The notes beneath the pieces were generated by a model. The model worked only from the letters and a program-made list of their open reading frames with translations. It ran no database searches and was not told where the DNA came from. Below, piece by piece: positions 33,387-46,128 of a stretch of 64,000 nucleotides of DNA. Location of the stretch: assembly GCA_032191485.1 (NCBI GenBank), contig JAVDOI010000007.1, positions 754,501-818,500 of the forward strand, read 5' to 3'. The stretch comes from Leptoclinus maculatus (Eukaryota; Chordata; Actinopteri; Perciformes; Stichaeidae). Position numbers and translations under genes: made by a program. How positions within the stretch are numbered: the stretch's first letter is position 1; each line of letters opens with the position of its first letter.

Positions 33387-36300
33387 AGAAGCATGTAGGG
33401 CTAAAACTACAGAGAGGAAGTCAGAATACTTCAATGTAAATGATTCCATTAAGTGTAATAATCAAATGTTTGTATCCAAGTAGGTTACACATAGCATAGT
33501 GAGTAAATGTAAACAGATTATTACGTTTTAGCAAGACGTGACTATAGAATTACTGAGATGACATGATGCATAAGTAACTTGTATCATTTCCATAGCATCT
33601 AGAGAACAAAAGGTACTCTTAGTGTTCAATCATCAGTCCTAAATGCAACACACTGCCAGTTCAACTTGCCATAATAGCCTACATACAGTAGGCATTGACT
33701 GTTTCCAAAAAATACTTCTAACAATAAAATACATTACAAATATGTCTATTTTTTTTAATGTTTTACATGCTCCTGACCTCATATCTCATAATCTCACCAA
33801 TTCGAGTGCCAGAGACGCTCCTTGCAGTCATCCTACATTGATTTGCTGGGTACTGTGGTCGGCTCCTGGTCGTCACGTCTCTGATAGACCATGAAGGAAG
33901 CGCTGCTGGACCGGTCTCCTCGGACTGATGGCCTCGTGTCACCACAAAGGCCCTGCTCTGGGTTAAATGAGAGGGGTTTTGTTTGGTTGAAAGGTTCAAA
34001 AATGAATCTTTAAGAGAGTTCACATTTCACTGACGTGTCTCAATAACACCACGAGATGTCGCAATTTACCATCAGTTACTCATAATCCGAACACTCTTGA
34101 TTGGCCAAGAATTTGAGGATTTTTTTTCCATCTCTCTTAAATGTACTTACACAGAAATAGAAATGACATTTAGGGCCAAGGACAACAAAGATGGACAGAT
34201 GAAGGTAAATAAGAGACAGGACTGTTGTGTAGTCATAATGGAAAAATAGGTGAAAATATGATTATTATATAAATGTTTAAAAAGCACCAATGGCCAACAA
34301 TAAAAAAAATCAAGTGTACACTGTAAAATAATATTCTTAAAAGGCTGTTTTCACAGAAGTTACCATTGTATTGTATAATATTTTATGTCAAAAAGTCAGT
34401 GTCCACTCTTGCATACTGTGATAGTGCATTGAGATCATGTGCCTTTAAAGAGCAGTACACGTAATGAAACCGTATGAAGCCAATAACATACACTGGTTTT
34501 TCAGAAGTGTCTATACATTCTTGTCATCCATCATTAAAGGAAGTCAAAGTCAAAAATCTGATTTTATTGGAAAGAATAACTTTTACACAATCCAAAGGGT
34601 GCAGGCACATGATTGAGGTGAGGAGTAAACTCCTTCCTCCTCGGCCCCTCTCCTTGTGATGCATAATGAACACAGGGGTAACATGCACACATTCCAACCC
34701 TGCGTTGGGTTCTGTAGTGTTTAAATTGTGAGGTCATGTTATGCAAAGGTCTCTGCCCAAACACGTTCGTGCTCATGTTATTTGATATTTGACATTTCAC
34801 ACTTAATTACACCAATGGTTGTGGGATATGCGGAGCACATTAACGATGCCTGGCCAACAAACCCTTCCCCCGTTTTGATGACGCAGTCGTCTCTCCTCTG
34901 GCAAACCCCTCAGGACAAACTTCACCTTTTCTTTGCTGCAGATGTTGGGTTCTGCATCTTAAAGTTTCCACTAGCAATAGTTTAAATGTTCAGCCTAGTG
35001 ATGCTGTAACAAGTGAAATTACTTTGATCCCTGAGGCCATGTGTCGGTAGGAGACGTGGCTGTATCTGATCTCACCATCGCTCTGTCAGTGCTGAGTACA
35101 GGACACCCCATCGATATTACTACATTAACAATGGCTCACATGACCTCAGACAACTTTAATACTTTATTATAACCGTTTTACTATCTTCATTATTCTTTAG
35201 GTTAAACAACATCAGCCTTGGACCTATTCAGGCAATAAGAACAACAAACAACAGCGTATATGTAATCTTATGTTGAAACCTCGCCACATACACTCTGCTG
35301 TAGTGCATCAACTCAGAACTGTTCGCTATTTTGATCCAACTGGGAGTTTAAGGAGGTTGTGAGTAAGACCATGATACCTCTGTGGGGGTTGATTAACACA
35401 TATGACTCAGGAACCACTTTGCCATGGGCTGAGATTTGTAGCCCTTCAACTCACTGTCGAACCGATCTCCACCCTGTGCTGTGGGGGAGACGCCTCTGAT
35501 GGTTTGGTGGTGGGATAGAATGTGTGAAAGTACCTGCAAGTCTCACGACGACCTCTAATCTGCAATTACATGATCTCCCAAAGCATTAACATGCTGGAGC
35601 AGCAATGAGATCCACACAAACCCTCGTATTAATCTTCTCTCTCTGCTCCGAGATCACTCCTGTGTGGGGCATTTCATCTTTCATCTGTGAGGCGTTTACT
35701 GTTGCCATGGTGATCACATGCAACGAGGCAGCCAAACTGTGAGACAGAAGGGGGGGGGGGGGGGGGGTTGAGCTGCCTGCCTCCCTGTTCCTCACCTCTG
35801 TGTGTCTGCAGGCTGCAGGCTCAGGTTGAGGGCCTGATGTTATAGATATCTGTCTCTTTCTCATCATGTGTGCGTCCTGCAGGGAGGAGGCAGCTGAGAG
35901 GGAGTTTCCTTTAGATACGTAGACACAACACAGGCACACACATGCATGCATGCACAGTATAGTCTGACTTTAGAGCAAGACTAACTGTAGCTTTGCATCG
36001 GCCACAGTGGCACAGTCAGGGACTAGTCATGAAGTCTAAACTGACTCAGTAATGATAGTTACACAGCAATATCTATGGAGGGTTTACACAACGAACGTTA
36101 GCTACCACATGCTACTAGTCATAGACCCAGAAAGGCTAGTGCAGTAGAACCCAGGACCAGAATGTACTGCATTGATCAAGAGTGTGTTTTATTGATTATG
36201 AAGTTAGACTATATGCGTATGACATATTTAATCTATCCAGATAGTATGCACACAGGCCTTATGTGCATCATTTCAGGAGAGATCAAATCATGTAGCCTAT

Positions 36301-36794
36301 ATTAACATGCTTGGATAGCGTCCCCTTTATTTACCTGAAGCAGGCTGATGTTTCTCATTCACTCTGTTTGATCAGTATAATTGGTCATGTTGAAGAGTGA
36401 AGCTTCCTCCTTTTTCTGATCTGCTCCGGTTTGCCCTGTTACATTTTGTTACAGCAGTATGCTGTTAATACAAACTCCACACTTCCCTTCATCTGTTTCA
36501 AATGAAAAGCTTTGTTGCAGTGCACAGAGTCCCTTCCTTTCAGGTTGCCTGCTTCCCATACACTACTTCACATTGTAATCTTGTGACACTTGTCACTACA
36601 GACTGTGGTAACAATACTTCATGTAAATTACTACATATTCTTGTTTAAAAAGTAAAGTAAAAATCTAAAATACAACTTTAACAGATCAGATAGTAAGACT
36701 AGCTTCCTGTGAGACACTGAAGGGCCTTTCACTGGCTCTGAAACATTCTAACGGCCGACACCACGGCTTCTCGCTGCTGAAGGGATCCTTTCCC
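33387..36794. other. No gene recognised
   Basis: About 3.4 kb without a supported exon. Contains a poly(G) run at 35750-35767. A short (catg)n patch lies near 35939-35953. Confidence 0.4.
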
Positions 36795-39010
36795 CAGACC
36801 AGCGTCTGACAGGCAGAGGACCGACGTCAGAGTTCCTTTTCACCCAGAGTAACGTCTGACAGGCAGAGGACCAATTACCGAGAACCTAATGGCCCTATCC
36901 CAATATCCACCCTTATGGACTCACAGACCCTGAGGGGCGCTCCCGCAAAGTCCGTGAGGGTTTAGGGCTGTACCACTGTCACATCATCGAGTGTTTGAGG
37001 CTCTCTGCCAGACATTTTGAGCCCTTTATGAACCCTTTCCGTAAGTCACCATTAGATGCAGACTTTGCCTAAGGGAATTACCCACAAATCATTGCAATGT
37101 GACGTTAAACAATGTGACGTTAAACATGGGGTAACCAGTGGACGCATGGAGACGTAAAAAAATGGTAAACAAAGAGGTATATTAAATAATTACCCACAAT
37201 TATACATCATATTTTTTGTCGTTGTCATGGTAACGTGATATATTGTAGCAAAGTGCTGTCCCATTCGTATTTAAACCATTTCAAACCCTCACAGTCTCTC
37301 ACACCCAACCACTTACCAGGTGACGTCAGTAAGTCCTTCAGGGTTCAGGGTTTGAGGCTTTAGGGGGGACGTTGGATTGGGCCATTGATCCAGAGCAGTG
37401 TCTGACAGGCAGAGGACCAACTATAGGTATCCCATTGACCCAGAGCAGTGTCTGACAGGCAGAGGACCAACTATAGGTATCCCATTGACCCAGAGCAGTG
37501 TCTGACAGGCAGAGGACCAACTATAGGTATCCCATTGACCCAGAGCAGTGTCTGACAGGCAGAGGACCAACTATAGGTATCCCATTGACCCAGAGCAGTG
37601 TCTGACAGGCAGAGGACCAACTATAGGTATCCCATTGACCCAGAGCAGCGTCTGACAGGCAGAGGACCAACTATAGGTATCCCATTGACCCAGAGCAGCG
37701 TCTGACAGGCAGAGGACCAACCATTGGTATCCCATTGACCCAGAGTAGTGTCTGACAGGCAGAGGACCAACTATAGGTATCCCATTGACCCAGAGCAGCG
37801 TCTGACAGGCAGAGGACCAACCATTGTTATCCCATGACCCAGAGCCATGTCTGACAGGCAGAGGACCAACCATAGGTATCCCATTGACCCAGAGCAGCGT
37901 CTGACAGGCAGAGGACCAACCATTGGTATCCCATGACCCAGAGCCATGTCTGACAGGCAGAGGAACAACTATAGGTATCCCATTGACCCAGAGCCATGTC
38001 TGACAGGCAGAGGAACAACTATAGGTATCCCATTGACCCAGAGCAGCGTCTGACAGGCAGAGGAACAACTATAGGTATCCCATTGACCCAGAGCCATGTC
38101 TGACAGGCAGAGGACCAACCATGGGTATCCCATTGACCCAGAGTAGTGTCTGACAGGCAGAGGACCAACCATTGTTATCCCATGACCCAGAGCCATGTCT
38201 GACAGGCAGAGGACCAACCATAGGTATCCCATTGACCCAGAGCAGCGTCTGACAGGCAGAGGAACAACTATAGGTATCCCATTGACCCAGAGCCATGTCT
38301 GACAGGCAGAGGAACAACTATAGGTATCCCATTGACCCAGAGCAGCGTCTGACAGGCAGAGGAACAACTATAGGTATCCCATTGACCCAGAGCCATGTCT
38401 GACAGGCAGAGGACCAACCATGGGTATCCCATTGACCCAGAGTAGTGTCTGACAGGCAGAGGACCAACCATAGGTATCCCATTGACCCAGAGCAGCGTCT
38501 GACAGGCAGAGGACCAACCATGGGTATCCCATTGACCCAGAGTAGTGTCTGACAGGCAGAGGACCAACTATAGGTATCCCATTGACCCAGAGCAGCGTCT
38601 GACAGGCAGAGGAACAACTATAGGTATCCCATTGACCCAGAGTAGTGTCTGACAGGCAGAGGACCAACCATAGGTATCCCATTGACCCAGAGTAGTGTCT
38701 GACAGGCAGAGGACCAACTATAGGTATCCCATTGACCCAGAGCCATGTCTGACAGGCAGAGGACCAACCATAGGTATCCCATTGACCCAGAGTAGTGTCT
38801 GACAGGCAGAGGAACAACTATAGGTATCCCATTGACCCAGAGCCATGTCTGACAGGCAGAGGACCAACCATAGGTATCCCATTGACCCAGAGTAGTGTCT
38901 GACAGGCAGAGGAACAACTATAGGTATCCCATTGACCCAGAGCCATGTCTGACAGGCAGAGGACCAACCATAGGTATCCCATTGACCCAGATTAGTGTCT
39001 GGCAGGCAGA
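36795..39010 (+). repeat. 50-bp minisatellite, about 34 copies, split by an insertion
   Basis: Unit core is gtctgacaggcagaggacca followed by a variable actatagg and tatcccattgacccagag. Two diverged copies lie at 36795-36890 and about 32 copies at 37384-39010, separated by the element at 36891-37383. Variation is concentrated in two places: agcagtg/agcagcg/agtagtg/agccatg, and (c/a)aac(t/c)ata. A few units are 49 bp (catgacc). Open frames of 60-165 codons on the minus strand are by-products. Confidence 0.95.
36891..37383. mobile_element. MITE-like insertion splitting the 50-bp minisatellite
   Basis: The 493-bp block starts GGCCCTATCCCAATATCCAC and ends GGATTGGGCC, whose reverse complement is GGCCCAATCC: imperfect inverted ends. 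The left flank (ctaat) and right flank (attga) fall at the same point of the 50-bp unit, consistent with a very short target duplication. No ORF. Family not assigned. Confidence 0.65.
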
Positions 39011-39017
39011 AGGACAA

Positions 39018-39659
39018 CTACCTAAAGCCTAAGCTACTGTGAGCTATCTTATTGAGTTTCCTTTTAGTGCAATGCTCAGAGGGAATTTGAGTTCCCTCTG
39101 GTAAATAGTGAAGCAGAGTGTACAGTATGTCTAGGGCTTTTATTGTGAAAGGGAAGAAATAAGGAGTGGATCTGGTCTGCGCTGCTTTTGTCCAGGTTGA
39201 ACGAAGTAATACATTTTGCTGTCTGGTTCGGACCACGGAGCCTCCCTGTTGTATAATATAAGTGTACCTACTGAGAACATCCGTCCCGCAAAACGTAATT
39301 GGTTGAGACCTTATTTTGCAATGCTACAGCTCAGAAAATTTGACCTTGTTCAAGAAAACTTACATCACCTTGTGGATGCATAATATTTGCATTCTGTGTG
39401 AAAGTACTCATGACAAAAACATCAGTTTGACAAAAATATATTCCAAATTAATCGCGTGAAAGATACAACCCATTGGTAAAGGCTTTGGCATATCTTTACT
39501 TTTAACTTAATACAAATGTCAGCATACTAACATGCTCATGGATGTTGTAAAATGTAAAATATGCATTTTGGGCTCATGGCAGAGTTACTGCTTGAAAGCT
39601 GGCTGTGTGAAGCCGAGAAGGGGAATTTGATGTCTTGTAATAACTTTCTTTTCAGAGTG
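39018..39659. other. No gene seen
   Basis: Spacer between the 50-bp array and the SINE. Confidence 0.4.
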
Positions 39660-39935
39660 GTGTGAATTGTGGCTCAGTGGTAGAGCAGGGTCGTCGGCTC
39701 CGCCAGACCATATCAATGTGTCCTTGGGCAAGACACTTAACCCCAACTTGCTCCCTACGGTGTATGAATGTTGTATGAATGTTAGTCCTGATGGGCAGGT
39801 GGCAACTTGCATGGTAGCCCCTCCATCAGTGTATGAATGGGTGTGAATGGGGGAATGATGTCATGTAGTGTTAAAGCGCTTTGAGTGGTCGGAAGACTAG
39901 AAAAGAACTATACGAGCACAGTCCATTTACCATTT
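39660..39935 (+). mobile_element. Fish tRNA-derived SINE
   Basis: Starts with an A-box-like TGGCTCAGTGGTAGAGCA. The body contains TGTCCTTGGGCAAGACACTT, GTGTATGAATGGGTGTGAAT, TTAAAGCGCTTTGAGTGGTC, AGACTAGAAAAGAACTATAC and the terminal GTCCATTTACCATTTAC. These words are typical of a very abundant fish SINE; related copies are at 23262 and 59200. Confidence 0.8.
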
Positions 39936-42005
39936 ACTGGTTGAAATTGCCATGTGAATTATTTGTTTCTCTGATGCCTGATCAAAGCAACCCAGTGAAA
40001 GGAATTGAGGCATTAGTAACGGTCTGGTGTGGTGGTGTCTGGTGGCAGTAAAACGACGATGCCATGCCTTCAGAGGGAGGACAAGCCAGTCTGCAGTTCC
40101 GGGAAAACCGTGTCATGCTGGAGTATTGAACTGCCTAATGCACACGAGCTGGTCAAAGAGGACCCTTCTCCCTTCGCCATAAATCCTGCCAATCACACTG
40201 AGCTGTGAGGCTGTCAAATGAAAGCGTTCCTCTAGGTTGTTGTCTGAGCTGTGATCATGTTAGAGTTGTAATTGTTTTATATTGCATGCTATATTACTAA
40301 CAGACTGGTGAGTTTTGGTCCCACCTCTTCTCATCAACAATAGCCAATCTCAAAAGTACCAACATAGTTCTCCCACTCCATGAAGCTGAATAATCATTAG
40401 TTTGCAAATCAACAATAAATCAAATGACAAGGTGTAACTTCTTACATTGATCAACTCTAAATGAATACTAATCTACTACTGTGTATGATATATGTATTAA
40501 TAGACAATCTGCTGCTAACACGATAAAGCATAAAAACGTTACAAAGTTCTGCTGTTCCCAAGTAGTCAACTAAACGTCAGTAACAGCAGCTGTAAGTGTG
40601 TAGATTTTGTTGTGAGATCTTGTTTTGGTCATTTCATCTGAATCCTCTCATACCCTCTCCAAAACAAACATTTTCTTTTTCGGCATAACATGTTCAAAAA
40701 GCCAACCAAATCCTTTCATTCATCGGTGTTTCTATGAAATCCACGACAACGTCCTTGAATCACATTTATTAATACATCCGTGCTCTTGTTTTCTCCAAAT
40801 CATCTTTCAAGTGACTTGAGACGAGCAGCATCTGTGCGATGTTATTTATCTTCTCTGTCACCCTTCTCAGGACATGCCGTCACCCTCTAGAAAAGTCAAA
40901 GCCTACCCTGAAATAGCAGTCCCCCTCTCCTTATTGACTCCTCTGCAACTATTCTTAAGTCTTGGGGACCAGCTTGCCTTACTGATGCACCTGACTTGCA
41001 ATAACTGTGAATGTCAGGTTAATGGCGATGCCCAGCAAGTTATTCAGCACAGGGGCTCCAGATATAAAGATGAATACGGTACGAATGATTTGGCCTGTGT
41101 CTACTATCACTAGCCTGTTGGATGATTGGGCCACCTCTATTTGTTGTTGTCCCGCACACCTTGCTGCCTTTTCATGCCATCGGTAACATGCTACACATTA
41201 AAGCAGCATGAGGTAATGAGGGCGGCGAGGTTTAGGACCTAAGGTCAGAGGTCGATGTGTTCAGCGGGTGTCATCTAAACAGGCCGTAGTCCGTCATAGT
41301 ATTACGGGAAAGCCAGTGGAGGTCAATGTCTCTGAAGGGCCCCGCCGACCACCGTGAATCTTTTTAAAGCTGGTATGTAAACAACTTTAATCGCTGACTA
41401 CGTGAGCCATTTCTTTATGTATCATCAAGTGCAATGGCTGACTTCAGAGGGTAATCAGCACTTCATGCTTTCTCGTCAGGGTAAACCTTCGATGGCTCAA
41501 TCACAGCTGTAAACTGCTCGAATAAAAGATGCATGAAAAACCAAAGGGGCTGTAAAAAAGATCTCCTTTCTCTATACTATCGGTAGATGCAGATACATTT
41601 CAACACATCCACGTCTTATCACATCCTCTTGGCCTCGGTGGAATCAAAAGTCTCTGCTTGGCACAAGGTTAAACTCGACCTCTCTTCCTGCGCCGTCATG
41701 CTTCTTATTCCTCGTGGGAACGGAAGGAGGTTTAATATGTTTGGACCGATCAGGAGTGAGCGCTATGGCACAGATCACAATGGAGCTTCACAGCTTTTTA
41801 CTTCTGCAGTTTGCAAAGATAAAATGGCACTTCTACTTTACATCACATTGATATCGCTGCAATGCAGTATAAAGTCTTATTATTATCTTTACAACCTTTA
41901 AATCAGTCTGACCACAGAATAAGGGGCTTGGTGTGAACAGACCCTTTGTGACATTACATAGACATTCCCAACTCCTGCTACATTTAGAAAACCCGTGGTT
42001 ACCTA

Positions 42006-42006
<1 letters not shown>
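39936..42006. other. No gene recognised
   Basis: No exon, RNA or classified repeat seen. Confidence 0.4.

Positions 42007-42088
<82 letters not shown>
42007..42088 (+). repeat. (TG)41 microsatellite
   Basis: Uninterrupted TG run of about 82 bases. Confidence 0.97.
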
Positions 42089-42089
<1 letters not shown>

Positions 42090-42177
42090 CCATAATAAGT
42101 TGCAGGGTGTTTCTCTCTAACGTGACCTGAGTGGTCCCATGGATTGATCTTTCTTTGGACACCTGTGGGTGAAAGCT

Positions 42178-42305
42178 GGGGGGGCGGGGGGGGGGGGGGG
42201 GGGGTGCTTGACCCTGATGCCTGGATGACAGACAGAGCGGGAGGGTGGAGGGTGGAGGAGGGTGGAGGAGGGTGGAGGGTGGAGGGTGGAGGAGGGTGGA
42301 GGGTG
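42178..42305 (+). repeat. G-rich tract: poly(G) then (gagggtgga)n
   Basis: A G run at about 42178-42204 interrupted by one C, then irregular ggagggtgga repeats at 42240-42305. Confidence 0.9.
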
Positions 42306-44066
42306 CAGAGAATTCAACTGTAAACACTATTAGGATTTGTTTTTGGTGGAAACTATATGGTTTGTTAGTAGAACATATGGCTGCACAATGCTGTAGGAAA
42401 TGAAACATGACCTCTTTGAAGGCTGGTGTATGGAGCTAAAAGATCATTCATGAACTGAAAGAAATACATAATAATACAAAACAGTCAGTTGTCTAAGAAC
42501 ATCTAAATGTTTTGTGATCTGTTCTATTCATAGTACAAGTTGAAACCACTTGTACTCCCTGAAGCAGGGTGGAGGACGAGCTCATGAAGTGGTAACATTT
42601 GGAAATACTCAAGTAGAGTACAAGTACTCAAAAGTACAGTGCTAGTGATGTACGTAGTTACATTCCACCACTGTTGTGACTGCAGCGCGTGGTATTGAGC
42701 ATGCTGCGTTATTGTCATGTTGAAGTCAATCCACAGTAAATCTGTGCATTATCTTGACCAACCAAGGTGAAAATAATAGAAACCAAAATGATCTGGGTGA
42801 CATGTTTGGTACTTAAAACTAGTGTCAGAAGTCCCCATCAAGAGGTCACATGACAACACCTGAGGCACCAAGGACACGCCCCTTCAAGTACGACCCCCTC
42901 ACCTAAACCAGAGGCTGTATGTACTGCCATGCTGCCTTTGTTGTGTGTGTGCTGTGAGTGATTTCCTCACTTAATATGTGCTTTCCTGACTATATGTTTC
43001 TCTCAAACACTCACCCTCTAGTCATTAGTTCTGCAAATGAACAACTAGACGGCTAGATACGCTTTATTTATGTCTCAATAAAACAATATGGATATCGGCC
43101 AATATTGTCTTATTGCAGATATGTTGCTATCATGTTTACTGTGTTGGCCTATTAAATAAATTGCTGTACAGAAAACATTACAAAGTGTGGTCACTGCTAA
43201 TCGAACTCTTTATCAAAAATGCTTTGTTATACTGTATATTAATGTGAAAAATGACTATCGGACAACATATTGTTACCACATTATTTAAACTTTGAAATGT
43301 TTATGCTATTGGCCACAACAATAATCCTTTAACACTCCGACTCATTTAGATACCACCGTGGACGCAAGGGAGTCACAATTATTCAGAGATTCCCAAGTTG
43401 ACACGCATGCATGCACACACCTTTCATGACCAAGCCAGTGACGACAATGGCATCACCCACTGACACACCTCCTGAACTCCCACTCACTCTTTGATTCAGG
43501 ATGTTTTGTCTGACGTCAGGTCAGTGTAAAAGCCTTTTTTTGGGAGGCAAACTCATTAAAACAATGTTAATTCTTGAGTCAAGGTCCTATGTAACCAGGG
43601 AGACTCCCAAGTGGTCAATGAGAGTCATAAATTCATCTCATTGTTGTGAGACAGGCTGGGAGTCAGACAAAAAAGGTCACAACAGATGTGTACTAATAGA
43701 TCTGGCCACTCTACAGAAGTAGAGGAGAAATAACCCAGAGGCATGCAAAATTGAAAATTTGCACATAAAAAATGCTTGAGAAAGAAAAGTATCAGTCTTG
43801 GAAACAGGGTTTGTTACGTAAAACCCCTTTTAATAAAAAACAGTTTAGTCATCCTGTGATCACTTTTATTGGGATAACTAATGTGATGATGAAACAACAC
43901 AGCGAGGAGATAAAAATAACTGTGATATACGACTTGGAAATGCTTTGCTTTCAAAGTGAGGAACTTTGGTGTACGTGTGTGTGTGTGCATGAGGTGGGTG
44001 TGAGCTTGTTTGGCTTCAACATGCAAAGCCTTTAATTTGGTCTGGTATGACAGCGACAGCCTCAAG
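42306..44066. other. No gene; upstream region of pth
   Basis: No exon seen. The right end approaches the pth promoter. Confidence 0.4.
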
Positions 44067-44088
44067 CCCCCCCCCCCCCCCCCCCCCA
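44067..44088 (+). repeat. Poly(C) run of 22
   Basis: Uninterrupted C run about 60 bp upstream of the pth TATA box. Confidence 0.95.
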
Positions 44089-44149
44089 GCTGGAGGTGTG
44101 ACATCAACAGCAATAACGAGGGCAGCTCATCAATGGCTGGCCCAGGGGC

Positions 44150-44157
44150 TATAAAAG
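44150..44157 (+). promoter_or_regulatory. pth: TATA box of pth
   Basis: TATAAAAG precedes by about 30 bases a non-coding first exon, which ends at the donor ag|gtacgt (44242/44243). Exon 1 is therefore roughly 44180-44242. A CCAAT-like caatgg lies at 44131. TATA-driven, tissue-restricted transcription is known for vertebrate PTH genes. Confidence 0.7.
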
Positions 44158-44550
44158 CACGTTGGGAGTCCAGTGCTTAGAACTGATAGGAGCTAACCCC
44201 CAAACCAGACGGCTTCACTTCCCAGGCTTTAGCCACCACCAGGTACGTTCAGCTTCAGAGTTGTAGGCCGAATGCACCTCAACTCAAGTGTATTCTTTTA
44301 TTCATTTTGATACTATTTTCATGATATTTGAGTGTTCAAGCTATAGGAGTTTCAACAATAAAAACAAACGAACTTAGATTTGACAAAAAAGTGTAATTGA
44401 TTAATTTATTCCACACTTATTTTAACACAAGGCTGGAGGACATTTCAAATTCAGTTATTTTGTGGTTTTTTTGCAATATAGTTTAAGTCATGAACGTTTT
44501 TTTAATGATTTTGATGAAATTCTTTTCTTTAACAGATCATCAAGGTCAAC

Positions 44551-44982
44551 ATGCGCAATCTGGACTATAAAAACGTGTTCATTTCGCTCTGCATTGTACA
44601 CCTCTTCACTCTCAGTGGAGGGCGCCCCCTAAGGTAACCCTCCCCTCCTTCGCCTCTATTCATCAATTAAGATCACCTTCACTGCTACATGTTCATTAAA
44701 CGTCATGCTCCTGTGTACAGGAAAAGGACGGTAAGCGAGGTCCAGCTCATGCACGACCTCGGGGAGCTCAAGCAGGTGCAGGAGCGTCGGCAGTGGCTGC
44801 AGATGAGGCTCCAGCTCCAGGGCGCCCACACCGGGCCGACATGGGGGAGTATCGGGGAGGCCGGCCGAACGAGGAGGAGACTGCGCCCCGAAGAGCTGCC
44901 TGACCTGAGCGACATGACACCAGAGGAGATCCAGTTGGCTTTGACCTTATTGGAAAATCTCCTCAAGTCAAAGCGGTCCTGA
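44551..44982 (+). CDS. pth: Parathyroid hormone precursor, two coding exons
   Basis: CDS is 44551-44633 joined to 44721-44982 (introns gtacgt...cag at 44243-44535 before it and gtaacc...tacag at 44634-44720), 114 residues. Residues 1-24 form a signal peptide (VFISLCIVHLF core); a short propeptide ends in the furin site LRKR. The second intron splits the arginine codon just before KR, as in PTH-family genes. The mature peptide is exactly 84 residues, as in mammals. It starts TVSEVQLMHDLGE, keeping V2, S3, E4, Q6, L7, M8, H9, R20, W23, L24 and L28 used for PTH1R activation and binding. Position 1 is Thr and position 10 Asp (Asn in human PTH, Asp in PTHrP). The C-terminal part (TRRRLRPEEL...LLKSKRS) is lineage-specific. 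Secreted regulator of calcium and bone. Whether it is fish pth1a or pth1b I cannot say. Confidence 0.95.
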
Positions 44983-46002
44983 TTTTGGTTGATTTTATTT
45001 CATCTTCGACGTTCTCAGCAACATTTCCAACACCTCTCACAGAATATAGGCCACTTTCTCTTTTTGTCCATTTCATTTATTTTTGTTTGAAACTAGTTGT
45101 CTGAATGGGTCCGGCTTTTATTAAGATGTACTTTTATTTTATTTATTTTACATTATCTATATTATTTACTTGCTTTTTATTTATCAAATTGTTATTTATG
45201 AAACTGCTAAAGGCAAGCTTCCCCGTTGTGTATATGCACTTTTATTTAACAGGTGGTGGTGTAAACCACTCGTAAAGCGACTGAAGGCGATAAAGAGTTG
45301 GACCAACAATGTTTTGTATATGTTTATTTTATTATATGTATGTTTTAGGCGTGTGTAAAATGAAAATACAAAAAAAAGATTTAAAATGCTTTTAATAATG
45401 TTGTTTGAATTGGTTATTTGTACATTCAGAAATGTAGGCTGGCTGTTCTCTACAGTTATACTAAAATAGATTATTCTGTATGTCCTGTTTATGGTGTGCA
45501 CGCGGGGAGGGTTGTCCCTTAGAATGTGCGATAGTCTCGCGATATGATTCACGCAAACTCCGCTGTCCCAAATCAAAACAAGGGGTCCACAGCCAGGTGT
45601 AGCGGTAACTAACGCCCGCTCGTGAAGCTGGGGGGCTTCCAGGAATACGGGTCTGTTGTCCCGCACGTATTGAGGCGGTCGCACAGCGGACCGTCGCAGC
45701 TCCCGGACCAAACCCCGCTCAGCATGTAGCGCGAGGAGGTACAGAGCTGCTTCAGAGTGGTGTTCATGGAGCCGGGCTGGCTAACGGTAGCTTAGCCTGT
45801 CGGTTACCAGGCGGACCAACACGTCTCAAATCCTCTGAGCCGCGTTAACGGTGTTGTTTGTTGAGTGACTTATTGCTTCATACAACATTAAACATACAAA
45901 CCACATTAAACGCAACAACGGCATTGAGTTTCATTCGGTAAGCAAACGACATCAGAATATCGGAATTGAGAATTGATGTCCGTGTGTTTCCTTTATCTGT
46001 TC
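44983..46002. other. pth 3' UTR and intergenic sequence, GC-rich right half
   Basis: AT-rich 3' UTR follows the pth stop; no unambiguous poly(A) signal. From about 45480 the DNA becomes CpG-rich (gcgggg, cgcgat, cgcgagg), suggesting a promoter, perhaps of btbd10 or an unseen transcript. No exon assigned. Confidence 0.35.
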
Positions 46003-46128
46003 AACGTTACTACTGAGATATGTAACGTGAGGGCTACACGGTAACGTTACTACTGAGATATGTAACGTGAGGGCTACACGGTAACGTTACTACTGAGATA
46101 TGTAACGTGAGGGCTACACGGTAACGTT
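46003..46128 (+). repeat. Three exact 40-bp tandem copies
   Basis: Unit begins cgttactactgagatatgta and ends gggctacacggtaa. The three copies are identical, implying recent origin. Confidence 0.95.

Noticed and set aside
37338..39017. Many minus-strand ORFs of 60-165 codons (MFLCLSD repeats)
   Set aside because: Generated by the 50-bp minisatellite; no independent coding evidence.
45196..45711. 171-codon minus-strand ORF
   Set aside because: Lies over the pth 3' region, low-complexity half, no domain or splice signal.
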